Source: Cherax quadricarinatus (lineage: Eukaryota > Arthropoda > Malacostraca > Decapoda > Parastacidae). From it: 64,000 bases of DNA. Below, piece by piece: positions 1 to 10,136 of the stretch. Location: the NCBI RefSeq assembly GCF_038502225.1, contig NW_027195370.1, positions 1-64,000 on the forward strand, in the 5' to 3' direction. How positions within the stretch are numbered: position 1 is the first letter of the stretch; the number at the start of each line of letters is the position of its first letter. Both the position numbers and the translations under genes were made by a program. The notes below the pieces were generated by a model. The model was given only the letters and a program-made list of their open reading frames with translations. It searched no databases and was not told the origin of the DNA.

Positions 1-82
1 ATTCGCTGCCTGGATGAGGTAGAGTGCGGTTGTGCTTTGCACCCCTCTACTGTTTTCCCAGACAAGCTACTCAGTCAACAAC

Positions 83-1114
83 ATGGCGCCAGATGTGCGC
101 AGGAGAGTGAATACTGTGGGCATTGAGCTCATTAGTGGGGCTTTAACGCCTACGTCAGTTGATGTGTTATTGCCCAAAATTGTAAGAGAGACATACGACA
201 TCAGAGACGAGGATTTGTATGGAGTGGCACTGAACGGTGTGTATAGAATATTCGTGAAGGTGCTAACTGCTCAAGTATACGAGGCGTTGGTGGATCGTTG
301 TCAAGATGTCAGCATTAACGTAACACCGGTAGTGAGGGTCAAGTTGACGGATGTATCACGACATTATTTGTGGGTTAAGCTCCAAAACGTGCCTTTTGAG
401 GCTGATGAAGTGGATATTCGCAATGTTTTCGAACGTTATGGAACTGTACATCTGGCCCAACCTGGTAAATGGGTAAAAGGAGCTTACACAGGATATCCTG
501 AGGGTTCTTTCAATCTCAAGATGACGCTAAGGCATCCTATACCCTCGTATGTATATCTCGAGGAGTTTAGAACCCAGGTAGTGGTAGCGTATGCTGGGCA
601 GAGGCGTACATACCGACTGTGTGGCGAATATGACTATATGGCGGCAGACTGTGGCAAGCGGAATATGGCTCCTGGGCCGGCAAGGGGTGGAGCACCTGCG
701 TATGAGAAACTGATGCCTAAGGAAGAACGGGGGCAAGGAGGAGGGCGTGGTCGCTTGTGGAGTGAAGAGGTGGAGGCTCCTGTGGAATCGGAAGGAGAAG
801 TGGTGGTCCATGATTCACCTGACCCATCAACAGTACAGTTGTCAAGTGAGGAGGTGCGGGTGGGCGCAGCAGTGCAAGCTATTGAGGAGGAGTTGGAGAC
901 GGTGATACAGGCTATGTTACAATCTACGGAGGTGGAGAGTCACAGCGAGCAGGAACCTGTGATCAGGGCAGAAGGTGTGCGCGTGCAGGGGGGAGGATCA
1001 GGTGGCACCTGTGATGGACAGTGCGAGTGCCATGGAAGAACATGGAGGCGGATTAAGGGTGGTAGAGGTGGAAGTTCATTGTGTTGGCTCTCAGGACTCA
1101 GATATGGAAACTGA
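83..1114 (+). CDS. ORF1 (gag-like RNA-binding protein) of the L1/Tx1-like LINE
   Basis: Open frame of about 343 codons from the first ATG at 83 (context ACATGG). An upstream in-frame GTG at 32 is not needed as a start. The N-terminal 150 residues resemble an RRM-like LINE ORF1 fold, including the stretch LWVKLQNVPFEADEVDI. Near residue 177 there is a degenerate zinc knuckle: spacing fits C-x2-C-x4-H-x4-C, but the first Cys and the His are both Tyr (YRLCGEYDYMAADC), so the site probably cannot bind zinc. The C-terminal half is acidic and low in complexity and may run past a former frameshift. In the family this protein coats LINE RNA. ORF2 follows after about 240 bp. Function is lost or doubtful here. 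Confidence 0.7.
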   Translation: MAPDVRRRVNTVGIELISGALTPTSVDVLLPKIVRETYDIRDEDLYGVALNGVYRIFVKVLTAQVYEALVDRCQDVSINVTPVVRVKLTDVSRHYLWVKLQNVPFEADEVDIRNVFERYGTVHLAQPGKWVKGAYTGYPEGSFNLKMTLRHPIPSYVYLEEFRTQVVVAYAGQRRTYRLCGEYDYMAADCGKRNMAPGPARGGAPAYEKLMPKEERGQGGGRGRLWSEEVEAPVESEGEVVVHDSPDPSTVQLSSEEVRVGAAVQAIEEELETVIQAMLQSTEVESHSEQEPVIRAEGVRVQGGGSGGTCDGQCECHGRTWRRIKGGRGGSSLCWLSGLRYGN

Positions 1115-1356
1115 GGGAGTTACAAGGGCAGCAACGTCAGATTCGGACGATGTTCTGACGCCGGCGCAAAGGCCAGGGGAAAAAGACATGGGGTTATGGT
1201 ACCCAGAGTGATTCTACGAGGGCCACAACAGAAGGGGGGGGGATGGTTGGGAAGGAGGGTGGAGTGTGTGGCAAAGGCAAAGCCCAGGGGAATGGTCTGA
1301 AAGGGAAGAGTCTTGACATGAGGTGGGGAGGGAAACCTTAAACTGGCCTCAGGTGT

Positions 1357-2156
1357 ATAACAATAAAGATTAATGGCCTGTGTAATGGTGTTAAACGTGA
1401 GTGCTTCAGGATCTTTTTGAATAGGTACAAGGTTGACGTAGCTTTTGTGCAGGAGCACAATTTTAAGCTTGGTCGTGAATTAGTGGTGCCTAGGTATCAG
1501 GCTTATGTGATGCTGTCTGAGCGTTTAAAAGGAGGAGTGGGTGTGTTGATCAGGGAGGCGAGCCCATTTGTATTGCACAGGAAAGAAGGGCGGAGAGTAT
1601 TGCGTGTGGAAGGATGGTGGATGGGAGAGAGAGTGGCGTTTGTGTGTGTGTATGCCCCAGCAGAAAGATGGAATTGAAAGATGGATTTTGTGCGGGAGGA
1701 GCTTGTGTACTACCTATGCACGTTACCGGCTGTGGCGATTGTGGGGGGGGGGATTGGAATTGTGTAGTTAAGAGGGCAGACGTGGAACCCAGAGGAGCGG
1801 GATATTGTTCCTCAGTCTTGGGGGGCCTGCTTAGAGATCTTCAATTACGTGATGCTTTCGGGGGAGGTTTGTGGGAGGTGGAACATACGTTTATAAGACT
1901 GGGATATGCGGCTCGTTTGGACAGGTTATATTTATCACAGAGGGTTTCGGTAGAGTCTTTTAAAACTATTGAGATGGCGTCTTCCGATCATAGGGCGGTA
2001 TTAGTGGAGGTGGGGTGGGATGCTTTGGCTTGTATGCAGGGAAGTTACTGGAAACTGAACACAATGGTTTTGGGGGATAGGGAGGGAGTGGAAGGTTTTG
2101 CAGTATTTTGGGAACAGCTCTGTGCAGACAGGACTGAGGAGGATGTGGTAGGATGA
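1357..2156 (+). pseudogene. ORF2 endonuclease domain of the L1/Tx1-like LINE, frameshifted
   Basis: Apurinic/apyrimidinic-type endonuclease that would nick target DNA for target-primed reverse transcription. The family motifs are spread over frames. INGLCNG starts the domain at about 1366, then VAFVQEHN (catalytic Glu motif) at about 1440, VCVYAP at about 1645, GGDWNCV (Asp/Asn motif) at about 1750 and ASSDHRAVL (terminal Asp-His motif) at about 1980. The frame changes between 1670 and 1750 at a G-run. An in-frame TGA at 2154-2156 then separates it from the next segment. No ATG is visible at the beginning of the domain, so the true ORF2 start is unknown. Confidence 0.75.
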
Positions 2157-4599
2157 TGGGATAGTGTGGCTAAGGTAAGAATACGTCAATTTTATGTGAG
2201 GGAGAGCAAACGCATTAATCAATTGCGGTATGGTTTGTCAAATTATTTAGAATCTAGATTACGGGATTGTTACGAGGGGGGGGGGGCGGTGGCTGGGGTG
2301 TACCCAGTGCAGGATATACACATGTTGAAGGAAAGGATAAGGGATTTGCAAGAAGAACAGTTTGCGGCGGTACGGGTACAGGCGGGGTTGTACGAAGTAC
2401 TCTGGGGCGACAAGCCATCGGCTTGTGTGCTGCGAGGACAGAAGGTACGACAGCGAACGACTACAATACCGGGATTGCAAGTCATTTCTTCGGTGGGGGG
2501 TTTTAGAGAGGGTCAGGTATTAAGGGAAACCACGGGGATGAGTGCATATGCAGAAAGATGGTTTGAGGAATACGGGAAAAGTAGTGGGGTGGATGGAGAG
2601 GTTCTTGGGCAGGTATGTGAGTATGTGCCGTGCAAACTAGGGAGGAGTGATTGGGAGGCACTGGGTGGGGTCATTGAGGAGGAGGAAATATGAAGAGCCC
2701 TTGTGGACATGAGGAAGGGAAAGGCACCCAGGATTGATGGTTTACCATGCGAATTTTATGTACAGCACTGGGGTCTGCTTAGGGGTTTCCTAGTAGGGTT
2801 AATGAATGCCATGAAAGAAGGAGGTAAGATGGGAGAATCGCAGGCAATGGCAGTGGTGGTGTTGGTCCCGAAGGGTAAACAGCAGAGTACCCTTCGGGAT
2901 TACCGAGCCATTTCGTTGCTTTGTGCTGATTATAAATTGTTCGTGAAAATTCTTGGGAATCGGCTTAAATGTGTTGTGGGGAGGGTCGTGTTTGCGTCTC
3001 AGTTTGGGTTACCTGGTAGGTCAATGGGCGAGGGCCACGGGATCATAAAGGGGTTCCTGGAGGACATGGAAAGGGGCAGAGGGGCGTTGGTGGCGTTGGA
3101 TTGGCAAGGGGCTTATGACAGGGTGGAAAGAAAGGCTTTGAGGGATATTCTCCTACGACAGGGGTTTGGAGAAGAAATAGTGGGGTGGGTGGGTACGTTG
3201 TACTCAAACGCGAAGGTACGGGTGCAAATCAATGGGTGTGTGGGGGAGGGAGTCAACATGGAGCGGGGTCTTCGGCAGGGATGTCCATTATCACAACTAT
3301 TGTTTGCATGTGTTCAGGATCCCTTTTATAGGATGGTGGAGGATCGTCTAAGGACAGGGGGGTGAGGGTGAGCAGAAGCCTTGGCCTGGTTTGGTGGGCT
3401 ATGTTGATGATACAACTATTTTGGTGAGTGAGGAGACGAGGTTAGGACTTTTGGGGGAAGTTGTACGCAATTTTGGGAGAGCGACTGGGATGAAGGTGAA
3501 TCTGGAGAAGTCAATGATAATGGGGCTGGGAGAGTGGGCAGGGAGATTAGAATGGGGATGCGATGTTGTGCAGTGGCGGACCAGGAGTCTGAAAATCTGC
3601 GGTGTTATGTATGAGGCTGACCTAAGTGCTGCCAGGGTTAACAATTCGAATAGGATGGTGGAACAGGTGCAGCGTCGTTTGGGAATGCTGCGACCTCACC
3701 ATTTAACCCTTAGGCAACGTGCAATTGTCATCAATGTATTACTATATAGTAAAGTCTGGTTTGTTTCGGCTGTGATGCCGTTAACAGGAACGGCGATCAC
3801 GAGTATTCTTAGAATGGTGTTCAAATTTTTGTGGGGTTCAGGGTGCAACTGGTTGCGAAGGGAGGTAGTGACATTGCCGGTATGTAGGGGAGGGTTGGGT
3901 TTGTTGGACTTGAGAAAGCGTGTGAAATGTGTGTTTATTAAGAGGGAAGTGATGAGTGCAGGTGGATGGAGGAGGGGGGGGGGTCAGCTAGATAAGGTAC
4001 ATGCTCACCTGAGGAAATGGTATGGAGGGGCGGAAATGAAGGAATGTGAAACAGTGTTACATGCCTTAGTGTTAGCCAGGGAACCGGGAAAAGTAAAGGT
4101 GGGAACTTTGTGTAAATTGTTAGAGGGACATGTAGTGGCGCCAGTTGAAGGGATCTACCCCATGTATGCTTGGGATGTAATATGGCGAAGATTTAGTAAA
4201 TTAAGGATACGACCTAGGACGCGTGAGGTTATGTATCGTTTCCTGCATGGGATTTTGCCAACGGGAGCGATGCTCAGAGATAGGAGGGTTATCGAGGGTG
4301 GGGTGTGTGGCAGATGCAGTGGGGAAGACAATGCGTATCATGTTGTCTATTTTTGTGAAGGTTTGGAGTGCATCAGGGTATGGATGAGTAAGGTAGTGGT
4401 GAGGGTGGGGGGTCAAGGTGTGTCGGTATTGCGAGCGTTGAGTCTTGATATGAGTGGTGTGGATGAGGGTGTGGTAAGGGGTTTAGCATATGTAATCGTG
4501 GACTACATATGTTTTGTGGGGTATGAGGGGGAAGGTGGGTGGGGATGTGCTGAGAAGGACTTTGGCGGCGACGTTTTATCGAACTTTGTGTCGCAATAG
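2157..4599 (+). pseudogene. ORF2 reverse transcriptase and C-terminal region of the L1/Tx1-like LINE
   Basis: Continues the endonuclease in the same frame after the TGA at 2154-2156. It is interrupted by a second in-frame TGA at 2691-2693 and changes frame at a G-run near 3355-3365. RT motifs are readable: the KAPRIDGLPCEFY fingers motif at about 2720, DYRAISLLCADYKL at about 2895, LDWQGAYDRV (first catalytic Asp) at about 3097, LRQGCPLSQLLFA at about 3270, and YVDD (catalytic Asp pair) at about 3403. The long tail to the TAG at 4597-4599 includes a Cys/His-rich piece (CGRCSGEDNAYHVVYFC, about 4308) like the C-terminal zinc motif of L1-type ORF2. Both stops are TGA, as expected from decay of CGA. 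Confidence 0.8.
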
Positions 4600-4830
4600 A
4601 GACATTTTTGGAAAAAGGTGGGATGAGTTTTTTTTCTGAGGGTTATAGGGGACTAACAATAGGGAATTTATTGGCGTTATAAGGGGCCTTAACTGCCGGG
4701 GTGAGTAGGTTGGTAAAAAGGGGGGGGGGCGTTAAGGGGTATTCAACGGGCTCACCTCCTTGGGTGTGCAGTGATGGGTGATTGGGTGTGATTGGGTGTG
4801 ATTGGAGGTACTCGTATGGGACTAGATGAG
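4600..4830 (+). repeat. 3' region of the L1/Tx1-like LINE with short tandem repeat
   Basis: G-rich, non-coding sequence after the ORF2 stop. Around 4771-4806 a GTGATTGGGT unit recurs about three times, which may be the short tandem tail of the LINE. No poly(A) tail is evident. Confidence 0.45.
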
Positions 4831-5710
4831 AGGTTGTGAAAGATTAGTTTTGCTTAGTTCCCTTGATGGGGAAGGTGGAAATAGCAGTTTAAATATATCA
4901 CATTTATTAATATATAACCTATAAATTATATAACATGTATATTGTTTGGTAGCGTATTATATTCCGCTTGTACTGCTCTTGCAATTGAATTTTAACATTT
5001 CATGAGAATGTATTCCTTTCACTATAGTTCCTTGAAGCACTGAGTTATTTTTTTTTTTTTTGCCATTTTGTAACGTGTTCCTGCAACAGTTTGCAGTATT
5101 ACCTATTATGTAAACATGTGTGGATGAGGATTAGTTCTCTAAATTAATATTTTTGTATATATTTGTATGTAATATTAGATAGGCGCGTGCTAGAAGGCAC
5201 AGTGATAGTATAGTCTTGTGGAATGTGTGTTACGTTTTGGTAAGTTTATATGTGGTGTGTTAGATGTTATAAGGAGTTTAGTGTTGTTAACTTACTAAAA
5301 TCATGATAGACCATTTGGATAATACTTATTCATGTTCTAGTCTTGGGTTCTTTAAATTATTTACATAGCCTAGTATTGTACCGCTATGTAGCATGTGGTG
5401 TATTATCTTGTATTTTGAGCGTGAACTTCACGTTATGTAATGTTGTTCTGAAAGTTTATATTTCATGATTGTCAACATTAATAATTGATATTATATTGTG
5501 GTGTATATTACTTTTACTTTTTACGGTGTATGTGTATAGGAATGTAACGTTTCATATCTGTTTTAGTTGTAAATTTATGTTTTTGTGTCTTGTTGTTCAT
5601 ACACTACCAACTCTTGGTGAATACTCATTAAGGTTTTGATGAGGTCAGGATATGACCATTAATTAGGATAATTAATGTATGTTATTTAGAACGGGGACTG
5701 TACATATGTT
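4831..5710. other. AT-rich stretch without recognisable genes
   Basis: About 880 bp, strongly AT-rich, with many short stop-filled frames. I see no coding domain or clear repeat. Because a polypurine tract and a possible LTR follow, it may be the 3' untranslated part of a vanished LTR retrotransposon; that is speculation. Confidence 0.4.
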
Positions 5711-5998
5711 AAGGGGGGAGAAGTGTCAGCTGTGTTTCTGCACTGGCAATAATGATTATTGTAAAAGGAGGGTTTGTAGGATGTGTTGTGGGTTATGTAT
5801 ATGGTTGTAATATGGCCATTATCTATGGTGTTTATTTTCTGTACTCGGATTGTGTACTAGAGGTTTTGCAATATCTAGTATGGTTTTTAATTTTATACTC
5901 TTATACATTATTGTATTTGTTCTATGTTTTAAATAAAAGTATAAAAAAAATAACAAAAATAGTAATAATAATACCATAGTATATTTTATATATTGACA
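5711..5998 (+). mobile_element. Candidate orphan LTR preceded by a polypurine tract
   Basis: A purine run AAGGGGGGAGAAG at 5711-5723 is directly followed by TGTCAGC at 5724. The stretch ends with TGACA at 5998, giving a 5-bp inverted TGTCA/TGACA pair across about 275 bp. An AATAAAA signal lies near 5931. This is the arrangement expected at a gypsy 3' LTR, but no second LTR and no target duplication are visible. The pair could be chance in AT-rich DNA. Confidence 0.35.
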
Positions 5999-6065
5999 GA
6001 TAATATAACGCTGAAAATCTCTATATTAGCTATAAATGGAGGTTTTCGTGCTATAATATTAAGTG

Positions 6066-6561
6066 ATAATCACATTCTCAGACAATACATCTTTCACTCG
6101 TGTTACCCTGGTGTTGCCTTACATAACGGAGTCTCCTTTTGGAAGTCTTCGAGAACCAGGCGCGTGCTATGTGCTGGCCCCGACAACACTGGGCAGCCTT
6201 ATTGCACGTTTCATTGTCTGGCAAAACTCTAAGTTGTACTGCTACGTTACCTTTTGAGAAGTATGTGCATTATGACTCAGTTAAGAAGGCTATCCTCAAG
6301 GCTTACGACCTTCTCCCATTAAGTTATCAAAAAGCTTTTCGAGCATTAAAACGCCAGGATGCTCAATCGTATGTAGATTTCGCGCGTGAGAAGAAAACTG
6401 CTTTTGAGAGGTGGTGTAGAGCCTCCAGTTGTAATTTTATGGAAAGTCTGTCGCAGTTGATCTTGCATGAGGATTTCTATAATAACTTGCCCGAAGAGTT
6501 GTATAAGTATTTAAATGGTTGCCCCACAACAAATTTGTTACATCAGGGGCCATGTCTATAA
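6066..6561 (+). pseudogene. Ty3/gypsy gag fragment with an inverted 5' segment
   Basis: The open part (about 6145-6561) encodes a capsid-like stretch of the type related to SCAN domains: AILKAYDLLPLSYQKAFR, YVDFAREKK, LILHEDFYNNLPEELYKYL. In the family this is the capsid of a Gmr1-like gypsy element. Upstream, about 6066-6147 matches the reverse complement of about 8725-8805 in the second gag fragment, whereas 6140-6215 matches 8875-8950 directly. The reading frame therefore begins inside an inversion joint and its apparent ATG at 6139 is not native. No protease or RT follows. Confidence 0.7.
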
Positions 6562-7203
6562 GCTTGTTTTGGCCCCTTTTATAACAAGGTGTCGCATCAA
6601 GCTCTGGTCTAGTTGTCCTCAGACAAATGTCATTTTAATTTTGGAATTATTATTGGGAGACTGATCCGACCAAATAAAATATGTGATCTTTATTACAAAA
6701 GAATTCATATAAAAACTTAGTATTTGATACAAAGTTCTCTCTCTTGCAGTGTAATACATAAAGATATACTTAATACAGAAAACATTCGACATATGACTTA
6801 CTCGTAAATGTTTCTGTACAATGCTTATACATGAGTCTTATACAATACATTTACATGAAAGCTCTGAAATGTATCAAATGAAACTATCGTCTCCTTAAAG
6901 ACAGATTCGTATTAGATACTAGTCGAGACATTAATTTCAAACACATTAATCCTTAAAGTCAGATGGCTTTGTTAAAGTATAGACAGACCGAAATCTTAGC
7001 TAATAACAAACTATCACTGAGTCGGAGATGACTTTGTCTGGAACTAAGCAATATTCTAGAGCGGGGAAATGTATTAAAGACTGAGCGCTTGAATCTGCTC
7101 TGAAGAGTGTTGTGAACCTACTCTGAGCGAGTGCTGTGAACCTACTGGTCTGAGTGTGGGAACCATATAAAAGCCAAATACTAGGAATTTATCTTCTCTT
7201 TAG
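6562..7203. other. Unassigned 640 bp
   Basis: Moderately AT-rich, no open frame of note. A short imperfect duplication of CTGAGCGAGTGCTGTGAACC-like sequence occurs near 7095-7160. I recognise nothing else. Confidence 0.4.
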
Positions 7204-7425
7204 CCAGATGTAGACCAAACGAAATGTAAACTTTGCCAGATGGATTATTGTCACACCCTGCGTCATTATGTACTGGAGTGCGATAAAATTAATGAATTTA
7301 GAAACAACTCACTCAGAAGTGTTCAAGAAATGGCTAAGTATTTTATCCACAGTGGTATATTACAGACCATTCTGGAGAAATACCCTGACTTTGCTAGCTG
7401 TAAATAAAGCATTACCACATGTGTG

Positions 7426-7497
<72 letters not shown>

Positions 7498-7573
7498 TAT
7501 GAGTGTGTGTGTGTATGAGTGTGAGTGTGTGTATGAGTGTGTGTGAGTATGAGTGTGTGTGCGTGTGTGTATG

Positions 7574-7604
<31 letters not shown>

Positions 7605-7627
7605 TTATGTGTGTGTGTGTATGAATT

Positions 7628-7672
<45 letters not shown>

Positions 7673-8135
7673 CTCAGCAATCAACATTTGCACCAATAAC
7701 TCACTACAGTTGTGACCGGGTGTGGAAGTGTGAATTGCTCATTACTCTAAAATTTGTTCATGATTGCAGCCATGTATAAACGTAAGTAACCATTCTTACA
7801 GTATTCATTACCTTTGTAACTTGTGAGTTCATTACCTTTGTAACTTGTGAGTTCATTACCTTGTACCTAGTTCAGCCATCAAAACTTTGGAGCCCGGTCC
7901 CTGGACCCATTGTGTACCTCTGTAATCTGTAAATACCTTTGTAACTTGTAATGATTGTGACTAGACCTACCTGGAGTTCATTACCTTTGTAAATTGTGAA
8001 TTCATTGCCTCTGTGACTTGCTCAGCTATCAAAACTTTGAGGCCCAGTCCCTGGACCCATTATGTACCTCTGTAATCTTTTGACTACCGCCCACAGGATG
8101 GGTATGGGGTGCATAATAAACATATTAAACTAACT
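7204..8135 (+). mobile_element. 5'-truncated 3' end of the I-B LINE family
   Basis: From 7204 the sequence follows the intact I-B LINE from about 33,386 onward: the last 66 codons of ORF2 (zinc-finger CKLCQMDYCHTLRHYVLEC, stop TAA at about 7405), the (TG)n tract and the 3' UTR. Unlike the copy at 34 kb it continues past TGTACCTCT to a genuine end near 8135 with GGTATGGGGTGCATAATAAA and a CTAA-type tail. Because it shows the complete 3' end, it is the reference for judging the other I-B fragments here. Confidence 0.85.
7421..7671 (+). repeat. (TG)n microsatellite with interrupted GT/GAGTAT blocks
   Basis: Dinucleotide repeat belonging to the I-B LINE 3' UTR. A pure run of about 35 TG units is followed by degenerate GAGTATGAGTG blocks and a short GA run. 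The same block order appears at 33,599-33,985, where the pure run is far longer. Confidence 0.95.
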
Positions 8136-8393
8136 AACTTTAGTTAATTTCAACTTTTGATCATGAAAAAACACATTAAGCAATTATTTGAGGATATAAT
8201 GTTGTCGAAGCTAGATACTTGAAACTTCAAACATGTTGGCAGATAGCCCATAATTTAGGAGTACCATACAATAGATATTACACAGCCAATACCGTAAGGT
8301 CAATAATTAGAAACAAATTGTTTTGTGGGCCTCTGACGTTCATATAGCGGAAGATTCTGCTCTGAAAGTATAATTTCTCAAGTAAGCTACCAC
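8136..8393. other. Unassigned 260 bp before the second gypsy gag fragment
   Basis: No gene recognised. Position directly 5' of a gag frame suggests it may be leader sequence of the gypsy element, but no LTR or primer-binding site is clear. Confidence 0.3.
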
Positions 8394-9087
8394 TTGAGAC
8401 TCGAAGAATTTGGAGGACAATCTCAAGGAGTTGATCTTGAGACCGAACCTGATAGATCTCCCACTTTGGCTTCTAGTCAAGTAGATGAAATATCGCAGGG
8501 CGCAGCCGCTGTTCTGAATTCGCCTGTTACTGAGGGTATTCCCATGAATACTCAGCCATGTCACTCACCACGGTGCACGACCAAAGGACTATCCAGGTAC
8601 CTCCAGTTCGATTCCTTCCTTTTTGATACCTTCGGGGCATATTTCTCAAAGTCATTTTGAGAAACTAGAACATCTATTGGTATTACAGACCGCTCAAATT
8701 GAGGCTCAACGCAAGTTGGAGGAGGAAGACTTCCAAAGGGAGACTCTCTGTTATATGAGGCAACAACAGAGTAACACAAGTGAAAGATGTACTGAATCCT
8801 CAGAAGATGCATTTAATATACAGAAAGCCACATCTATGGTTCCCAAATTTAATGACAAAAATTTAGATACTTATTTCGAAGTCTTGGAGAATCAGGCGCA
8901 CGCTATGCGCTGGCCCCGACAACACTGGGGAACCCTATTGCACACTTCATTGTCTGGCAAAGTCTCTCTGTGGTTCTATTGTACCGGTACCTGCCCCACG
9001 CAGCACGTTTCAAATGTACTGCCCAAGCATAAGCAGACCACCATGACATGCACTTCTGAGAATGCCTGCCTAAGGTTTGGGGTATAG
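8394..9087 (+). pseudogene. Ty3/gypsy gag N-terminal fragment, frameshifted
   Basis: Two overlapping frames form one gag N-terminus. The first (8394 to about 8620) is acidic. The second (about 8623-9087) has the helical QAQIEAQRKLEEEDFQR-type stretch and then KATSMVPKFNDKNLDTYFEV and LENQAHAMRWPRQHWGTLL, the start of the capsid also seen at 6.15 kb. A frameshift lies near 8615. Homology ends at about 8970 where the frame runs into unrelated sequence, so most of the capsid, and all of protease and pol, are missing. The product would have been the structural protein of a retrotransposon particle. Confidence 0.65.
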
Positions 9088-9309
9088 AATGAGAAGCTGC
9101 TGTTAAAACTGACGTCGAGAAGAGGTGTAAAAGCTCATCTATGGAGGATGAAGAAGGAACCTCACTAAAAGCAGTTAGTTGCGAGTAAAGGTCCCAATTT
9201 GCTCAATCAAATTGTCAGCGAGGGCTACGAAGAGGTGGTGAATATGAAGGGGAAGTAAGAATGATTGGAAAATGATCGCTGTCATGTAAGTCTGGTAGAA
9301 CAGACCAGG

Positions 9310-10136
9310 TGTGAGGGAAAAGTTCAATAGATAGGAGTAGCGAGGGAGCATATAGTAACAATAGTTTCGTTGCCGGCACTTGTTAAGATAGGGTAAGTCC
9401 AGCTCCCGCTATATCCCCCCCCTTTTTCCCCCTCCCCGAAAGTGATAGTTTGATTGCCAGCTGCTTGTTAAGGTAGGGTCAGTCTAGCTCTCGCTATCCC
9501 TTCCCCTCCCTCTTCCCCCCCCCCGAAAGGTGACATGTAGGGTTCCGGTCAAACAGTAAATCACTCGACTCACAGCTCCCAACACTACTCTTGAAAGGAC
9601 AGAGAGGGTCACCTGCTAATCAATGAGTAGAATTGAAGGAGATGGACTAATGTTCTGAGACGTCCCAAATTTTTGATCCACTTACCTGTTTGTGTATGCA
9701 AGTAGCAGGATATAACCCCTCATCATTGCAGTGGTAAAGAACCTGCTTTCCTGTCAGCTGGATGGATTATTGATGGCTATAAAATCTGTGAAGAACGAGC
9801 CGGTGGGTTGTCACCAACACCTGCGACCCCCCCCCATCATCAGCAACGGCTACGATTTCAGCAACATGCAGTGTCACCAACACCAGACACCCAAGTTTTA
9901 TATATATATATATATTAGTGTTGAATTCAGTTATCATTCATATTTTTCATTTTTCATTTTCTTTAATGTAGGATTAATATTTCATATTTAAGTGTTTTAT
10001 ATTTTATATTTTCTAAATAATAAAGTGTTTATGTTTGTCTGTTATTATTTCTTTTTCTATTCATTAATTTTCCTGAGGAGGAGCCAGCCTTGGTAATACT
10101 GACTGAAGTTGTTACAGGGCTGAGTAAGCCTTCACA
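9310..10136. mobile_element. Solo LTR inside I-A copy A
   Basis: 827 bp beginning TGTGAGGG and ending CCTTCACA (terminal inverted repeat TGTGA-GG/CC-TTCACA), flanked by the 5-bp duplication CCAGG at 9305-9309 and 10,137-10,141. Removing it and one CCAGG rejoins the LINE endonuclease exactly as in copy B (13,970-14,010). An AATAAAG lies near 10,017 and a (TA)n block near 9900. No internal retrovirus-like genes remain, so it looks like the product of LTR-LTR recombination. The strand of the element is not certain; the polyadenylation signal favours plus. Confidence 0.8.
9360..9535. repeat. Two imperfect tandem units within the solo LTR
   Basis: A block with TTGTTAAGATAGGGTAAGTC-like sequence, a C-rich run and CCCCGAAAG(G)TGA occurs twice (about 9380-9440 and 9465-9535). 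Such doubled units in LTR U3 regions often carry promoter elements; here that is only an inference. Confidence 0.6.

Larger units (their letters stand above)
1..4830 (+). mobile_element. L1/Tx1-like non-LTR retrotransposon, decayed copy
   Basis: Two-ORF LINE in the order nucleic-acid-binding ORF1, then apurinic-type endonuclease and reverse transcriptase in ORF2, then a G-rich 3' region. RT wording such as KAPRIDGLPCEFY and YVDD resembles the Tx1/L1 group rather than the CR1, I or RTE LINEs elsewhere in this window. The 5' end is outside the window. ORF2 is broken by at least two frameshifts and two in-frame TGA codons, so the copy is inactive. The 3' end is placed near 4830, after a short GTGATTGGGT tandem repeat, because base composition turns AT-rich there. 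Clade assignment is from recall of family motifs, not a search. Confidence 0.75.
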
